From Arachnia rubra (lineage in GTDB: Bacteria; Actinomycetota; Actinomycetes; Propionibacteriales; Propionibacteriaceae): DNA of 64,000 bases. Position numbers and translations under genes: made by a program. The notes under the pieces were generated by a model. It was given only the letters and a program-made list of their open reading frames with translations. It searched no databases and was not told the origin of the DNA. The stretch spans positions 1,674,001 to 1,738,000 of the forward strand of contig NZ_AP024463.1 of NCBI RefSeq assembly GCF_019973735.1, given 5' to 3'. The number at the start of each line of letters is the position of its first letter. The first letter of the stretch is position 1. Shown in pieces: positions 1-9,024 of this stretch.

Positions 1-1
1 G

Positions 2-985
2 CTCAGCGATCTCGTCAGCGCCTGCTCGGACGCCCCATGGGTCATTCACGCGGCCTCACAGGACCTGCCGTGCATGACCGAAGTGGGTGTGCGGCCGCCG
101 TATCTCTTCGACACCGAACTGTCTGCCCGGCTACTTGGAGAGCCATCGGTCGGACTCGCTGCCCTGCTGGAGGCCAAACTCGGTATCCGGTTGCGCAAAG
201 CTCATTCGGCAGCTAACTGGGCCACCCGCCCGCTGCCTACTTCCTGGCTGATCTACGCGGCCTTGGATGTCGACTACCTGCTTGAACTGGCTGATGTCCT
301 GAACACGGAGCTGACCGCCAGCGGGCGTCTTTCCTGGGCCCGGGAGGAATTCGCATACACGCTGGACCTGTTCACCACCCCCTCTGCTCCCCGGAAGGAG
401 CCGTGGCGACGCCTTTCAGGGCTGCAGGGGTTGAGACATCCGGTACAGCTTGCCGTAGCCCGGGCGCTCTGGCAGGAACGAGAGGCTATCGCCCAGCAGA
501 AGGACCGTCCCCCCTCCCGGATACTACCTGACGCCGCGATAGTGGGTATTGCATCGAAAGCAGACAAGGAGAGTCCTCTACCAGACGCACCGACGTTGGC
601 CGGCGTTCCTGGATTCCGCTCCAGGAACGCCGGAAGATACCGGGCGCACTGGAGTCGGGCCCTGGAGTCAGTCTCTAGGATGTCCCCGGATGATTACCCG
701 CAGCGCCGCCCGGAGGCGACTGGGATACCGCAGCCACGTTCCTGGGAACGTAGCCATCCGGATCGCTGGGTCTTCTGGAAGAAGGCCCGCGCCGCTGTGG
801 ACGCATTGGCTGGCGAACTTGGCATCCAGCCGAGCCTCGTGATCTCCTCCGCCACTTTGTCCACCTGTATCTACGAATGGGAGGAAGGACAGGACTTCCG
901 GGAGGCTCTCGCCGGGTTAGGGGTGCGGGACTGGCAGGTGGAGTTCCTGGTGCCGCTGTTGAACAAGTGCCTTCAAGACGGCTGA
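2..985 (+). CDS. rnd: Ribonuclease D (3'-5' exonuclease with HRDC domain), 5' end missing
   Basis: The gene enters the window already open; the visible part is 327 codons ending in TGA. The start of the visible protein has the second exonuclease motif of the DEDD superfamily (HAASQDL, about residues 16-22), followed by FDTELSARLLG and the YAALDVDYLLEL segment of the third motif. A helical HRDC nucleic-acid-binding domain follows at about residues 135-205, with a second helical part at the C-terminus. RNase D trims RNA 3' ends, mainly tRNA precursors. Its last 13 bases overlap the end of dxs, which is convergent. An rnd next to dxs is also the arrangement in mycobacteria (Rv2681/Rv2682c). The first catalytic motif (DxE) lies outside the window, so activity cannot be judged. 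Confidence 0.9.
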   Translation, partial: LSDLVSACSDAPWVIHAASQDLPCMTEVGVRPPYLFDTELSARLLGEPSVGLAALLEAKLGIRLRKAHSAANWATRPLPTSWLIYAALDVDYLLELADVLNTELTASGRLSWAREEFAYTLDLFTTPSAPRKEPWRRLSGLQGLRHPVQLAVARALWQEREAIAQQKDRPPSRILPDAAIVGIASKADKESPLPDAPTLAGVPGFRSRNAGRYRAHWSRALESVSRMSPDDYPQRRPEATGIPQPRSWERSHPDRWVFWKKARAAVDALAGELGIQPSLVISSATLSTCIYEWEEGQDFREALAGLGVRDWQVEFLVPLLNKCLQDG

Positions 986-2883
986 GCCGCAGGCAAATCC
1001 TGGGCACGTACCACCATCTCAAGCACACTACGCGCAATGTCGCTGGAGGTCAGGCGTAGCTCGGCCAGTATCTCGTCGCGGGTGCCCTGGCTCAGGAATC
1101 GCTGCTCGATACCGAAGGCCAGCATCCTTACGCCAGGTGCATGATCAGCCAGCTTAGCTCTCAGTCGTTCTCCTAGCCCTCCGGCCATAAGACCATCCTC
1201 AATACTGACCACCAGGTCATACCTGGACGCCAGGCGAAGCAGCTCGGGGCTGAGAGGAAGGCACCAGATCGGGTCCGCGACACAACAGGCGACCCCCTCC
1301 GCCGCAAGTTTCTCAGCCACCTCAAGCCCTAAGCCCGCGAACTGACCGTAGCCTATGATCAGCAGCCGCGCACCGGCATCAATGCGCAGCAAATCCACCT
1401 GGTCTCGTCCCAGGCCCCGGGTCGCTATGGCTGGTATCTCGTCTGGGAGTCGTTCCTTGGAGTAACGCAACACCGTTGGAGCGTCCTGGACTGTCACTGC
1501 TCGCTCCAGTGCGGCAACCAGCCGCGGCTGATCCCGCGGAGCTGAGATCTCGATGCCGGGAACCAGGCCAAACAACGAGAGATCCCACATGCCGTTGTGG
1601 CTTGGCCCATCTGTCCCAGTGATCCCAGCCCGGTCCAGCGCGAAGGTAACCCCTTCGCCGTGCAGGGCCACGTCCATCAGAACCTGATCGAAGGCCCGGT
1701 TTAAAAAGGTGGCGTACACCGCGACCACGGGGTGTAAACCCGTTCTGGCCAGGCCAGACGCGGAGGCCACTGCGTGCTGCTCTGCGATCCCGACGTCGAA
1801 GACCCGGTCGGGGAAAGCCGCCGCGAACCGGCCGAGCCCCGTGGGATACAGCATGGCAGCTGTGATGGCCACGACATCCGGCCTGCGTTCCCCGATCCGC
1901 ACCATGGCCTCGCTGAAGGCATCAGTCCAAGTTGCCTGAACGGCATCGCTGAGCGGTTGGCCAGTCACCTCATCAATCTTCCCGATGGCGTGGAATTGAT
2001 CCCTCTCATGCTCCTCGGCAGCTTTGAAGCCCTTGCCCTTCTGGGTGATGGCATGAACCAGCACTGGTCCCTCGAAGTGGCGAGCACGTTCAAGATGACT
2101 GACGACAGCGCGGATGTCATGCCCGTCAATCGGGCCTGTGTACTTCAGCCCAAGGTCGGAGAACATCCCCTGCGGTGCAAGAATGTCCTTCATGCCCGTC
2201 TTGAATCCATGCAGGAGGTCGTAGATGGGCCTGCCCAGCAACGGCACCCGGTTGAGCTTGTTCTTGATGAAGCTCAGGGTACGTTCATAGCGCTGGTCGG
2301 TACGCAGCCCGGAAAGGTGCTCGGCAAGCCCGCCGACCGTCGGGGTGTAGGAGCGACCGTTGTCGTTGACTACGATCACGATCCTCAGGTCGGGTTGCGT
2401 TGCTATGTTGTTCAGCGCCTCCCAGGCCATGCCCCCCGTCAACGCTCCGTCCCCGACCACCACGACCACGGTGCGTTCCTCCCCGCGCAGGCGAAATCCC
2501 TTGGCGAGGCCCTCGGCCCAGGACAAGGCCGTAGAGGCGTGGGAGTTCTCAACCCAGTCGTGCTCAGACTCGGAGCGGGACGGATAGCCGGAAAGTCCTC
2601 CCCGCTGCCTGAGATGCTCAAACCCCTCAGCCCGCCCCGTCAGGATCTTGTGGACGTATGACTGGTGCCCCGTGTCAAAGATGATCGGGTCGTGAGGCGA
2701 GTTGAAGACCCGGTGAATGCCCAGGGTGAGTTCGACGACACCGAGATTCGGCCCCAGGTGCCCACCTGTGCGACTGACCCGGTTGATGAGGAAGCCGCGG
2801 ATCTCGGAAGCGAGACTTGTCAGCTGGCGGCGCGAGAGCGTTCGCAGGTCACGCGGACCACCAATCTTGGTGAGCAGGGACAT
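973..2883 (-). CDS. dxs: 1-deoxy-D-xylulose-5-phosphate synthase
   Basis: The enzyme condenses pyruvate and glyceraldehyde 3-phosphate using thiamine diphosphate, the first step of the MEP isoprenoid pathway. The reading frame is open further upstream, but homology begins at MSLLTKIGG, so the ATG at 2883 is chosen. This gives 636 residues, normal for the family. Visible motifs are FDTGHQSYVHK, the thiamine-diphosphate/Mg site GDGALTGGMAWEALNN, YTGPIDGHD, and the transketolase-type centre with DVGIAEQHAV and FALDRAGITG. No good Shine-Dalgarno precedes the start. The stop overlaps the end of rnd by 13 bases on the opposite strand, so the two transcripts converge. Confidence 0.96.
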   Translation of the reverse strand: MSLLTKIGGPRDLRTLSRRQLTSLASEIRGFLINRVSRTGGHLGPNLGVVELTLGIHRVFNSPHDPIIFDTGHQSYVHKILTGRAEGFEHLRQRGGLSGYPSRSESEHDWVENSHASTALSWAEGLAKGFRLRGEERTVVVVVGDGALTGGMAWEALNNIATQPDLRIVIVVNDNGRSYTPTVGGLAEHLSGLRTDQRYERTLSFIKNKLNRVPLLGRPIYDLLHGFKTGMKDILAPQGMFSDLGLKYTGPIDGHDIRAVVSHLERARHFEGPVLVHAITQKGKGFKAAEEHERDQFHAIGKIDEVTGQPLSDAVQATWTDAFSEAMVRIGERRPDVVAITAAMLYPTGLGRFAAAFPDRVFDVGIAEQHAVASASGLARTGLHPVVAVYATFLNRAFDQVLMDVALHGEGVTFALDRAGITGTDGPSHNGMWDLSLFGLVPGIEISAPRDQPRLVAALERAVTVQDAPTVLRYSKERLPDEIPAIATRGLGRDQVDLLRIDAGARLLIIGYGQFAGLGLEVAEKLAAEGVACCVADPIWCLPLSPELLRLASRYDLVVSIEDGLMAGGLGERLRAKLADHAPGVRMLAFGIEQRFLSQGTRDEILAELRLTSSDIARSVLEMVVRAQDLPAAQPS

Positions 2884-3456
2884 GGCGGACAGTCTAGAGG
2901 CTCTCCCAAGGAACGGACACCTTGTAGTGTTACCGCTTCCCGGCCGCGTGTTCGTCCCTTCCCTGCGGAACGGGCCCTCGGAGATCCGGGACGATACGCT
3001 TCTCAACCATTGACGAAACGCTCCGGACCGTGCTGTGGTTCCGGTGCGGCGTCTGCGGAGCGCAGAAGAAGGAAGTCCGCTCCCATGTGGTCCGGCAGAG
3101 ACACGGGTTCCGGTGCCCGCCTGTTCCTGTGGGTCACTGATGTTCCTGGATGTATTGGGAGCTCTGCCACCGGCTGCCCGCCTGGATCCTCCGGGAGAAG
3201 AACCGGTCCAAGGTGCTCGCAGACCTGGGGAAGCTGCGACGCTTGGCACTGGCTCTCTCTTCCGGGAATACGGCACAGGTTTTCATTCCCAGAGCTTCAT
3301 GACTGCTGCGCCATCCTCCGGAATCAAATGCTTTCGGAAGGTCTGCTCCGGATGCTTCCAACTCACCTGTCCAATCGGACACCCCAGACGCAACTCATCG
3401 TCGAGTGCCTCCGGAAAAACTGCAGTGCAGATCAGCAGGTCAGGCCCTCAAACGAG
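2884..3456. other. Intergenic stretch, no supported gene
   Basis: This is about 570 bp between the dxs start and the hairpin after cycA. It must hold the dxs promoter, but no convincing -35/-10 pair was found. A frame at about 3010-3140 reads RFSTIDETLRTVLWF and then FRCGVCG before a stop. After the stop, the same frame carries a basic, helix-like stretch (PAWILREKNRSKVLADLGK) up to about 3300. It could be a decayed gene, but it was not assigned to any family. Confidence 0.5.
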
Positions 3457-3494
3457 AGTTGGTGGAGCACGGGTCACCCCGCACCCCACCAACT
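3457..3494 (-). terminator. Hairpin terminator downstream of cycA
   Basis: Perfect 9-bp arms (AGTTGGTGG / CCACCAACT) enclose an inner GGG-TCA-CCC helix. It starts about 28 bp after the cycA stop. The T-run after it on the minus strand is weak, so factor-independent termination is only likely. Confidence 0.5.
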
Positions 3495-3521
3495 AATTCC
3501 TTCTCTGGAATTGGGCACTCG

Positions 3522-4943
3522 TTACTGAGAAACGCCTCCGCGGACCTTCTTTCTGACGAACCACGAAATCGTCAATCCCACGAACCACAGGAGCGTCAGC
3601 CCCAAGGCTATCCGGGTGTCGTCATAGCGCAACAACACATAGACCACGAACCCGAAGAAGCCCAGCACCACCCACGGCATGAAGGCGGCGCCCGGCATTC
3701 GGAATGCCGCATTCTTGTGAGCCTCGGGATGCAACTTCCGATAGCGGATGTAGCACACCAGGACCAGCGACCACATGAACAGCACCAGTCCCACCGATAC
3801 CGAGGAGACCATGGTGAATGCCTCCATCACCGACCCACCGATGACCAGGATCGGGAAGGCGACACACGTCAGTGCCACTGACAGTATCAACGCCTTGGCC
3901 GGAACCTGGTGCTTCGACAGATGCCCGAAGGACTCGGGCGCCTGCTTCGACTGGGACAACCCGTACAGCATGCGGGAGGTTGAGAAGATCCCCGAGTTCG
4001 CACTGGAGGAAGCAGAGGTCAGGACCACGAAGTTCATGGCCCCTGCAGCAGCGACGAACCCGACCATGCTGAACAGGTTCACGAACGGTGACATGCCCGG
4101 ATCGATCTTGTCCCACGGAGTGACCGACATGATGACCGCCAAGGCCAGCACGTAGAAGATCACGATCCGAACCGGTATGGCGTTGATCGCTTTCGGCAGG
4201 GTTTTGTGCGGATCGGAGGTCTCGGCCGCAGCCGTTCCGATCAACTCGATACCGATGAACGCGAACACCGCGATCTGGAAAGCCGCCAAGAAGTTGTCAC
4301 CATCGGCCGGGAAGATTCCCAATGGACCATAGGCACTCCACAAGTGAGTGATCGATGCGGTTGTCGTCCCGTCAGCAGACTGGAAGTTCACGAGGATCAT
4401 TCCTATGCCGACGACGATCAGAAGCAGGATGGCGATGATCTTGATCAGGGCGAACCAGAACTCGATCTCACCAAACAGCTTGACCGTCAACAGGTTGCAG
4501 CCGAGCAAAGCCATCAGGAGAATGAACGTACAGATCATCGACCAGGTCATGTCCTTGATCCAGAAATCAAAGTAACCGGCGATGACAACGACTTCTGCAC
4601 TGGCCGTGACGACCCACAGAATCCAGTACGTCCAGCCCGCGAAGTACCCGGCCCACGGTCCGAGCATGTCTCGGGCGAAATCCTGGAAGGACTTGTACTC
4701 GAGATTGTGGAGCAAGAGTTCACCCATGGCCCTCATCACGAAGAAGAGCATCGTCCCGATGAGCAGGTAGATCAACAGCAACGATGGTCCCGCCAGGTGA
4801 ACGGTCTTGCCCGAGCCCATGAAAAGGCCCGTTCCGATGGCGCCGCCGATGGCGATGAGCTGGATGTGGCGGTTCTTCAGATTCCGCTGCAGATGCTCCT
4901 GCCCCTCGGCGGCCTGCGTTGATGCTGTGGGGTCATCCGACAT
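3522..4943 (-). CDS. cycA: Amino acid permease, CycA type (D-serine/D-alanine/glycine:H+ symporter)
   Basis: 473 residues with about twelve membrane segments of the APC superfamily. The N-terminus (RNLKNRHIQLIAIGGAIGTG, then LFMGSGKT) and the motifs FFVMRAMGELLL, EYKSFQDFA, GPWAGYFAGWTYW, FAFIGIELIGT and SSANSGIFSTSRMLYGL match Escherichia coli CycA closely from memory. The ATG lies inside the 3' end of ald (11-base overlap), so the two are almost certainly translationally coupled. Import of alanine and glycine fits an alanine dehydrogenase partner. Related GABA or aromatic permeases share much of the sequence, so substrate range is an inference from similarity and context. Confidence 0.88.
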   Translation of the reverse strand: MSDDPTASTQAAEGQEHLQRNLKNRHIQLIAIGGAIGTGLFMGSGKTVHLAGPSLLLIYLLIGTMLFFVMRAMGELLLHNLEYKSFQDFARDMLGPWAGYFAGWTYWILWVVTASAEVVVIAGYFDFWIKDMTWSMICTFILLMALLGCNLLTVKLFGEIEFWFALIKIIAILLLIVVGIGMILVNFQSADGTTTASITHLWSAYGPLGIFPADGDNFLAAFQIAVFAFIGIELIGTAAAETSDPHKTLPKAINAIPVRIVIFYVLALAVIMSVTPWDKIDPGMSPFVNLFSMVGFVAAAGAMNFVVLTSASSSANSGIFSTSRMLYGLSQSKQAPESFGHLSKHQVPAKALILSVALTCVAFPILVIGGSVMEAFTMVSSVSVGLVLFMWSLVLVCYIRYRKLHPEAHKNAAFRMPGAAFMPWVVLGFFGFVVYVLLRYDDTRIALGLTLLWFVGLTISWFVRKKVRGGVSQ

Positions 4944-6057
4944 GATCCAGCGCTTCCGTCAGGGACATCAGCGGCAGGTTGAACGCCTCGGAAACGCCCG
5001 CGAAGGTCAGGTTGCCCTTGACCGTGTTGAGGCCCTTGGCCAGCGCGGGGTTGTCCTTCAGCGCCTGGGCCGCGCCCTTGTCGGCGAGCTGGACCGCGTA
5101 AGGAAGAGTGGCATTCGTGAGCGCCCAGGTGGAGGTGTTCGGCACCGCTCCCGGCATGTTCGCCACGCAGTAGAACTGCGAGTTGTGGACGGGGAAGGTC
5201 GGATCGTCGTGGGTGGTCGGGTGGGAGTCCTCGAAGCAGCCACCCTGGTCGATGGCGACATCCACCAGCACCGATCCGGGCTTCATCTCGGCGACCATGT
5301 CGTTGGTGACGAGCTTCGGGGCCTTGGCGCCGGGGATGAGCACCGTGCCGACCACCAGATCGGCCTGGAGGACGTGCTCTTGCACGGTGAGGGCGGAGCT
5401 CACGACACCGTGTACCTGGTTGTGGAACCTCCAGAAGGTGTTGCGCAGCTTGTCGAGGTCGGTGTCGAGAACCGTGACGTCCGCACCGAGACCCATGGCG
5501 ATATTGGCCGCGTTCTGGCCCGCGACACCGCCACCGAGGACTACGACCTTGGCGCTGGGAACGCCACCGATGCAGCCCATGAGGACGCCGCGCCCACCCT
5601 GGGCCTTCATGAGGGCGTGGGCACCGACCTGGGGGGCCAGGGAGCCTGCGATCTCGGACATGGGGTAAAGCAGCGGCAACGCACCGGAGGGCAGCTGAAC
5701 GGTCTCGTAGGCGATCGCAGTGGTGCCTGCCTTGAGCAGAGCATCGGTCTGGGGACGATCGGCCGCGAGGTGAAGGTAGGTGAACAGGGTCAGGTCCTCA
5801 CGCAGGTACTGGTACTCGCTGGAGATCGGCTCCTTCACCTTGATCACCATCTCGCCAACCTCCCAGGTGTCGGCGGCGTTGCTGACGATCTTCGCACCCT
5901 GCGCGACAAATTCCTCATCCGGGATCGAAGAACCGACGCCCGCACCCGCCTGGATGTAGACCTCGTGGCCCCTTCTGACGAGCTCATGGACGCCAACGGG
6001 GGTGATGGCGACCCGGAACTCGTTGTTCTTGACCTCGGTCGGGATTGCGATACGCAT
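4933..6057 (-). CDS. ald: Alanine dehydrogenase
   Basis: NAD-dependent oxidative deamination of L-alanine to pyruvate and ammonia, or the reverse reaction. 374 residues, close to the mycobacterial length (about 371). Diagnostic segments are MRIAIPTEVKNNEFRVAITP at the N-terminus, VKVKEP and YLHLA in the substrate domain, APQVGAHALMKAQGGRGVLMG (bridged from MSEIAGSL), and the Rossmann glycine motif VLGGGVAGQNAA with an aspartate at the end of the second strand (VTVLDTD). A good Shine-Dalgarno (AAGGAG) precedes the ATG. It is the first gene of an ald-cycA operon inserted between dxs and acn. Confidence 0.95.
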   Translation of the reverse strand: MRIAIPTEVKNNEFRVAITPVGVHELVRRGHEVYIQAGAGVGSSIPDEEFVAQGAKIVSNAADTWEVGEMVIKVKEPISSEYQYLREDLTLFTYLHLAADRPQTDALLKAGTTAIAYETVQLPSGALPLLYPMSEIAGSLAPQVGAHALMKAQGGRGVLMGCIGGVPSAKVVVLGGGVAGQNAANIAMGLGADVTVLDTDLDKLRNTFWRFHNQVHGVVSSALTVQEHVLQADLVVGTVLIPGAKAPKLVTNDMVAEMKPGSVLVDVAIDQGGCFEDSHPTTHDDPTFPVHNSQFYCVANMPGAVPNTSTWALTNATLPYAVQLADKGAAQALKDNPALAKGLNTVKGNLTFAGVSEAFNLPLMSLTEALDHVG

Positions 6058-6114
6058 GTGTTACTCCTTCGTAATTGTTTCTGGCTGCCCCACCTTGGGC
6101 ATCCATGCGTTTGC

Positions 6115-6145
6115 TTGATACCGACACTAGTACGACAGGGGTCAA
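6115..6145 (-). promoter_or_regulatory. Possible ald-cycA promoter
   Basis: On the minus strand, TTGACC (6145-6140) and TATCAA (6120-6115) are 19 bp apart, about 58 bp before the ald start. The spacing is slightly long and the -10 is imperfect, so this is tentative. No riboswitch-like fold was recognised in the leader. Confidence 0.35.
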
Positions 6146-6203
6146 CACGCGCGACCACCCCCCTCATTTTCGGCTACGACAAGGCCTTGAGCTGCTGAAA
6201 CCG

Positions 6204-6258
6204 GGGGTGGTGCCACCCCGCGAGGGCCCCGGAGGGGCCTCACGGAGGTCCGGTGAGG
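6204..6258 (-). terminator. Cluster of GC-rich hairpins after acn
   Basis: Three adjacent inverted repeats lie downstream of the acn stop: CCTCAC/GTGAGG (6238-6258), GGCCCC/GGGGCC with a 3-nt loop (about 6222-6240), and GGGGTGG/CCACCCC (6204-6219). The first two share bases, so they are alternative folds. There is no T-run. This GC-rich type of 3' end is common in actinobacteria. Confidence 0.55.
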
Positions 6259-6263
6259 GCCGT

Positions 6264-8939
6264 TCAGGCCCTCGCCAGGTTGCGCAGTACGTAGGGCATG
6301 ATGCCGCCGTTGAGGTAGTAGGCCCGCTCCCCGGGGGTGTCGATCCGCACGATCACGTCGAATCCCGTCACCGTGCCGTCGGGACGGGTTGCGGTGACCC
6401 TGACCGTGCGCGGGGTGATGCCGGAGTTCAACTCGGTAATGCCGGAGACGGCGAAGATCTCCTCCCCCGTCAGACCGAGGGAGTCGGCGGAGACCCCGTC
6501 GGGGAACTGGAGCGGGAGGACCCCCATCCCTATCAGGTTGGAGCGGTGGATCCGCTCGTAGCTCTCAGCGACGACGGCTCTCACCCCGAGCAGCGCCGTG
6601 CCCTTGGCCGCCCAGTCCCTGGAGGATCCGGACCCGTACTCCTTGCCTGCCAGGATCATCAGCGGAATCCCTGCGGCCGCGTAGTTCTGGGCCGCGTCGT
6701 AGACGGTGGTCACCGGGGCCCCGGGAAGGGTGAAGTCGCGGGTGAAACCACCCTCGGTGCCGGGCGCCACCTGGTTCCGCAGCCGGATGTTGGCGAAGGT
6801 GCCCCGGATCATGATTTCGTGGTTTCCACGCCGGGATCCGTAGGAGTTGAAGTCCCGGCGGCCCACTCCCTGGGACGCGAGGTAGGCGCCCGCCGGGGAG
6901 TCCGGCTTGATGCTTCCCGCCGGGGAGATGTGATCTGTGGTGACGGAATCCCCCAGCTTCAGCAGCACCCGGGCGCCCCCGATGTCCTCGACGGGGATGG
7001 GTTCTTCGGGCATTCCGTCGAAGTAGGGGGCCCGGCGTACGTAGGTGGATTCCTCGTCCCATTCGAAGACCGCCCCGCTCGGGGTGGGCAGCGAACGCCA
7101 GCGCTCGTCCCCGGTGAACACGTCGGCGTAGCGGGACGCGAACATCTCGGAACTGATTGATGAGCTGATGGCGTCCTCGATCTCGGCCTGGGTGGGCCAC
7201 AGGTCCCGCATGAACACGTCGTTTCCGTCGCGGTCCCGGCCGATGGGGTCGTTGAACAGGTCGATGTCCATGGTGCCGGCGAGGGCGTAGATGATGACCA
7301 GCATCGGGCTGGCGAGGTAGTTCATCTTCACGTCCGGGCTGATCCGGCCCTCGAAGTTCCGGTTGCCGGAGAGCACCGCGGCCACGGCCAGATCGTGTTC
7401 GTTCACGGCGGCCGAGACCTCGGGAATCAGAGGGCCGGTGTTGCCGATGCAGGTCACGCAGCCGTAGCCGACGAGATTGAACCCGATCGCGTCCAGGTAG
7501 TCTCCGAGCCCGGACCTGGTGTAGTAGTCGGTTACCACCTGGGAGCCGGGCGCCAGCGATGTCTTGACCCAGGGTTTCCGGGTCATTCCCCGCTCGACGG
7601 CCTTCTTCGCCACCAGGGCCGCGCCCAGCATCGCGGACGGATTGGAGGTGTTGGTGCAGGATGTGATGGATGCGACGGTGACGGCTCCGTTCCTCAGCTC
7701 GAAGGACGTGCCGTCGGCGAGGGTTACCGGCACCGAGGCGTCGGGGGTGCCCGTGTAGGTGGGCAGCACCTCGCGGAAGCTGTCGCGGGAACGGGTGAGC
7801 AGGATCCGGTCCTGGGGACGTTTCGGCCCGGCGATGGACGGCACCACGGTTCTGAGGTCGAGTTCGATGTACTCGGAGTAGTCGGGTTCGTGATCGTCTA
7901 GATGCCACAGTCCCTGGGCCTTGGCGTAGGCCTCCACCAAGGCGATCTGGGTCTCGTCGCGCCCGGTCAGGCGCAGGTAGTCTATGGTTTTCCCGTCGAT
8001 CGGGAACACCGCGATCGTTGAACCGTACTCGGGGCTCATGTTCCCGATGGTGGCGCGGTTGGCGAGCGGCACCTGGGAGACCCCCTCGCCGTAGAACTCC
8101 ACGAATTTCCCGACCACCTTGTGTCGGCGCAGCATCTCGGTGATGGTCAGGACCAGGTCGGTGGATGTGGTCCCCTCGGGGAGCCGGCCGGTCAATTTGA
8201 ACCCGACCACCCGTGGGATGAGCATGGAGACCGGCTGCCCCAGCATGGCGGCCTCGGCCTCGATGCCGCCGACCCCCCATCCAACCACGCCGAGTCCGTT
8301 GACCATGGTGGTGTGGGAATCGGTGCCGACGCAGGTGTCGGGGTAGGCCTGGAGGACACCGTCGACGATACGCGGGAAGACGACCCGCGCCAGGTGTTCG
8401 ATGTTGACCTGATGGACTATGCCGGTACCCGGGGGCACCACCTTGAAATCATCGAATGCGGTTTGACCCCAGCGCAGGAACTGGTAGCGCTCTCGGTTGC
8501 GCTGGTATTCGATCTCGGTGTTCCGGGCGAAGGCAGCCGGGGTTCCGAACACCTCGGCTATGACGGAGTGGTCGATGACCATTTCCGCCGGGGAGAGCGG
8601 GTTCACTTTGGCGGGGTCTCCCCCGAGGGCCGTGACCGCCTCCCTCATGGTCGCGAGATCCACCACGCAGGGCACACCCGTGAAGTCCTGCATGATGACG
8701 CGGGCGGGGGTGAACTGAATCTCGTGACTCGGTTCGGCTCCCGCGTCCCAGTTCCCGAGCGCCCGGATGTCGTCGGCGGTGATGTTGACGCCGTCCTCCG
8801 TTCGCAGCAGGTTCTCCAGAAGGATCTTGAGGCTGTAGGGCAGCCTGTCGTGTCCTGCCACCGCGTCGATCCGGAAGATCTCGTAGGTGGTGCCACCCAC
8901 CTCGAGGGATGACCTGGCCCCGAAGCTGTTGACGCTCAT
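6264..8939 (-). CDS. acnA: Aconitate hydratase A
   Basis: Isomerises citrate to isocitrate in the TCA cycle using a [4Fe-4S] cluster. 891 residues, normal for the AcnA/IRP class. The cluster cysteines lie in [13 protein letters not shown] and [13 protein letters not shown]. Other family landmarks are [11 protein letters not shown] near the N-terminus, [40 protein letters not shown], and the swivel-domain motif [16 protein letters not shown]. The gene is monocistronic as far as can be seen. A perfect 20-bp palindrome 28 bp upstream of the start is a likely operator. The AcnR-type regulator often found after acn is absent here. Confidence 0.97.
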   Translation of the reverse strand: MSVNSFGARSSLEVGGTTYEIFRIDAVAGHDRLPYSLKILLENLLRTEDGVNITADDIRALGNWDAGAEPSHEIQFTPARVIMQDFTGVPCVVDLATMREAVTALGGDPAKVNPLSPAEMVIDHSVIAEVFGTPAAFARNTEIEYQRNRERYQFLRWGQTAFDDFKVVPPGTGIVHQVNIEHLARVVFPRIVDGVLQAYPDTCVGTDSHTTMVNGLGVVGWGVGGIEAEAAMLGQPVSMLIPRVVGFKLTGRLPEGTTSTDLVLTITEMLRRHKVVGKFVEFYGEGVSQVPLANRATIGNMSPEYGSTIAVFPIDGKTIDYLRLTGRDETQIALVEAYAKAQGLWHLDDHEPDYSEYIELDLRTVVPSIAGPKRPQDRILLTRSRDSFREVLPTYTGTPDASVPVTLADGTSFELRNGAVTVASITSCTNTSNPSAMLGAALVAKKAVERGMTRKPWVKTSLAPGSQVVTDYYTRSGLGDYLDAIGFNLVGYGCVTCIGNTGPLIPEVSAAVNEHDLAVAAVLSGNRNFEGRISPDVKMNYLASPMLVIIYALAGTMDIDLFNDPIGRDRDGNDVFMRDLWPTQAEIEDAISSSISSEMFASRYADVFTGDERWRSLPTPSGAVFEWDEESTYVRRAPYFDGMPEEPIPVEDIGGARVLLKLGDSVTTDHISPAGSIKPDSPAGAYLASQGVGRRDFNSYGSRRGNHEIMIRGTFANIRLRNQVAPGTEGGFTRDFTLPGAPVTTVYDAAQNYAAAGIPLMILAGKEYGSGSSRDWAAKGTALLGVRAVVAESYERIHRSNLIGMGVLPLQFPDGVSADSLGLTGEEIFAVSGITELNSGITPRTVRVTATRPDGTVTGFDVIVRIDTPGERAYYLNGGIMPYVLRNLARA

Positions 8940-8966
8940 AGCTCTCCTTGGTCCGCCTCACGCCAC

Positions 8967-8986
8967 ATATCTTGACGTCAAGATAT
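8967..8986. promoter_or_regulatory. Perfect 20-bp palindrome upstream of acnA
   Basis: ATATCTTGACGTCAAGATAT is an exact inverted repeat centred about 38 bp before the acnA ATG, in the short gap to the methyltransferase gene. Its length and symmetry are those of a site for a dimeric repressor. The cognate regulator is not encoded nearby and was not identified. Confidence 0.6.
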
Positions 8987-9024
8987 CACGGCGACGCCCT
9001 GTTCCCAAAAAGCCGGTGAACGCC

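Noticed and set aside
2665..3528. Long plus-strand open frame of 287 codons over the dxs start region
   Set aside because: Its first part is antisense to dxs and its composition is biased; no motif or ribosome site supports it.
4807..6198. 463-codon plus-strand open frame antisense to ald
   Set aside because: A shadow of ald codon bias; the translation has no recognisable domain.
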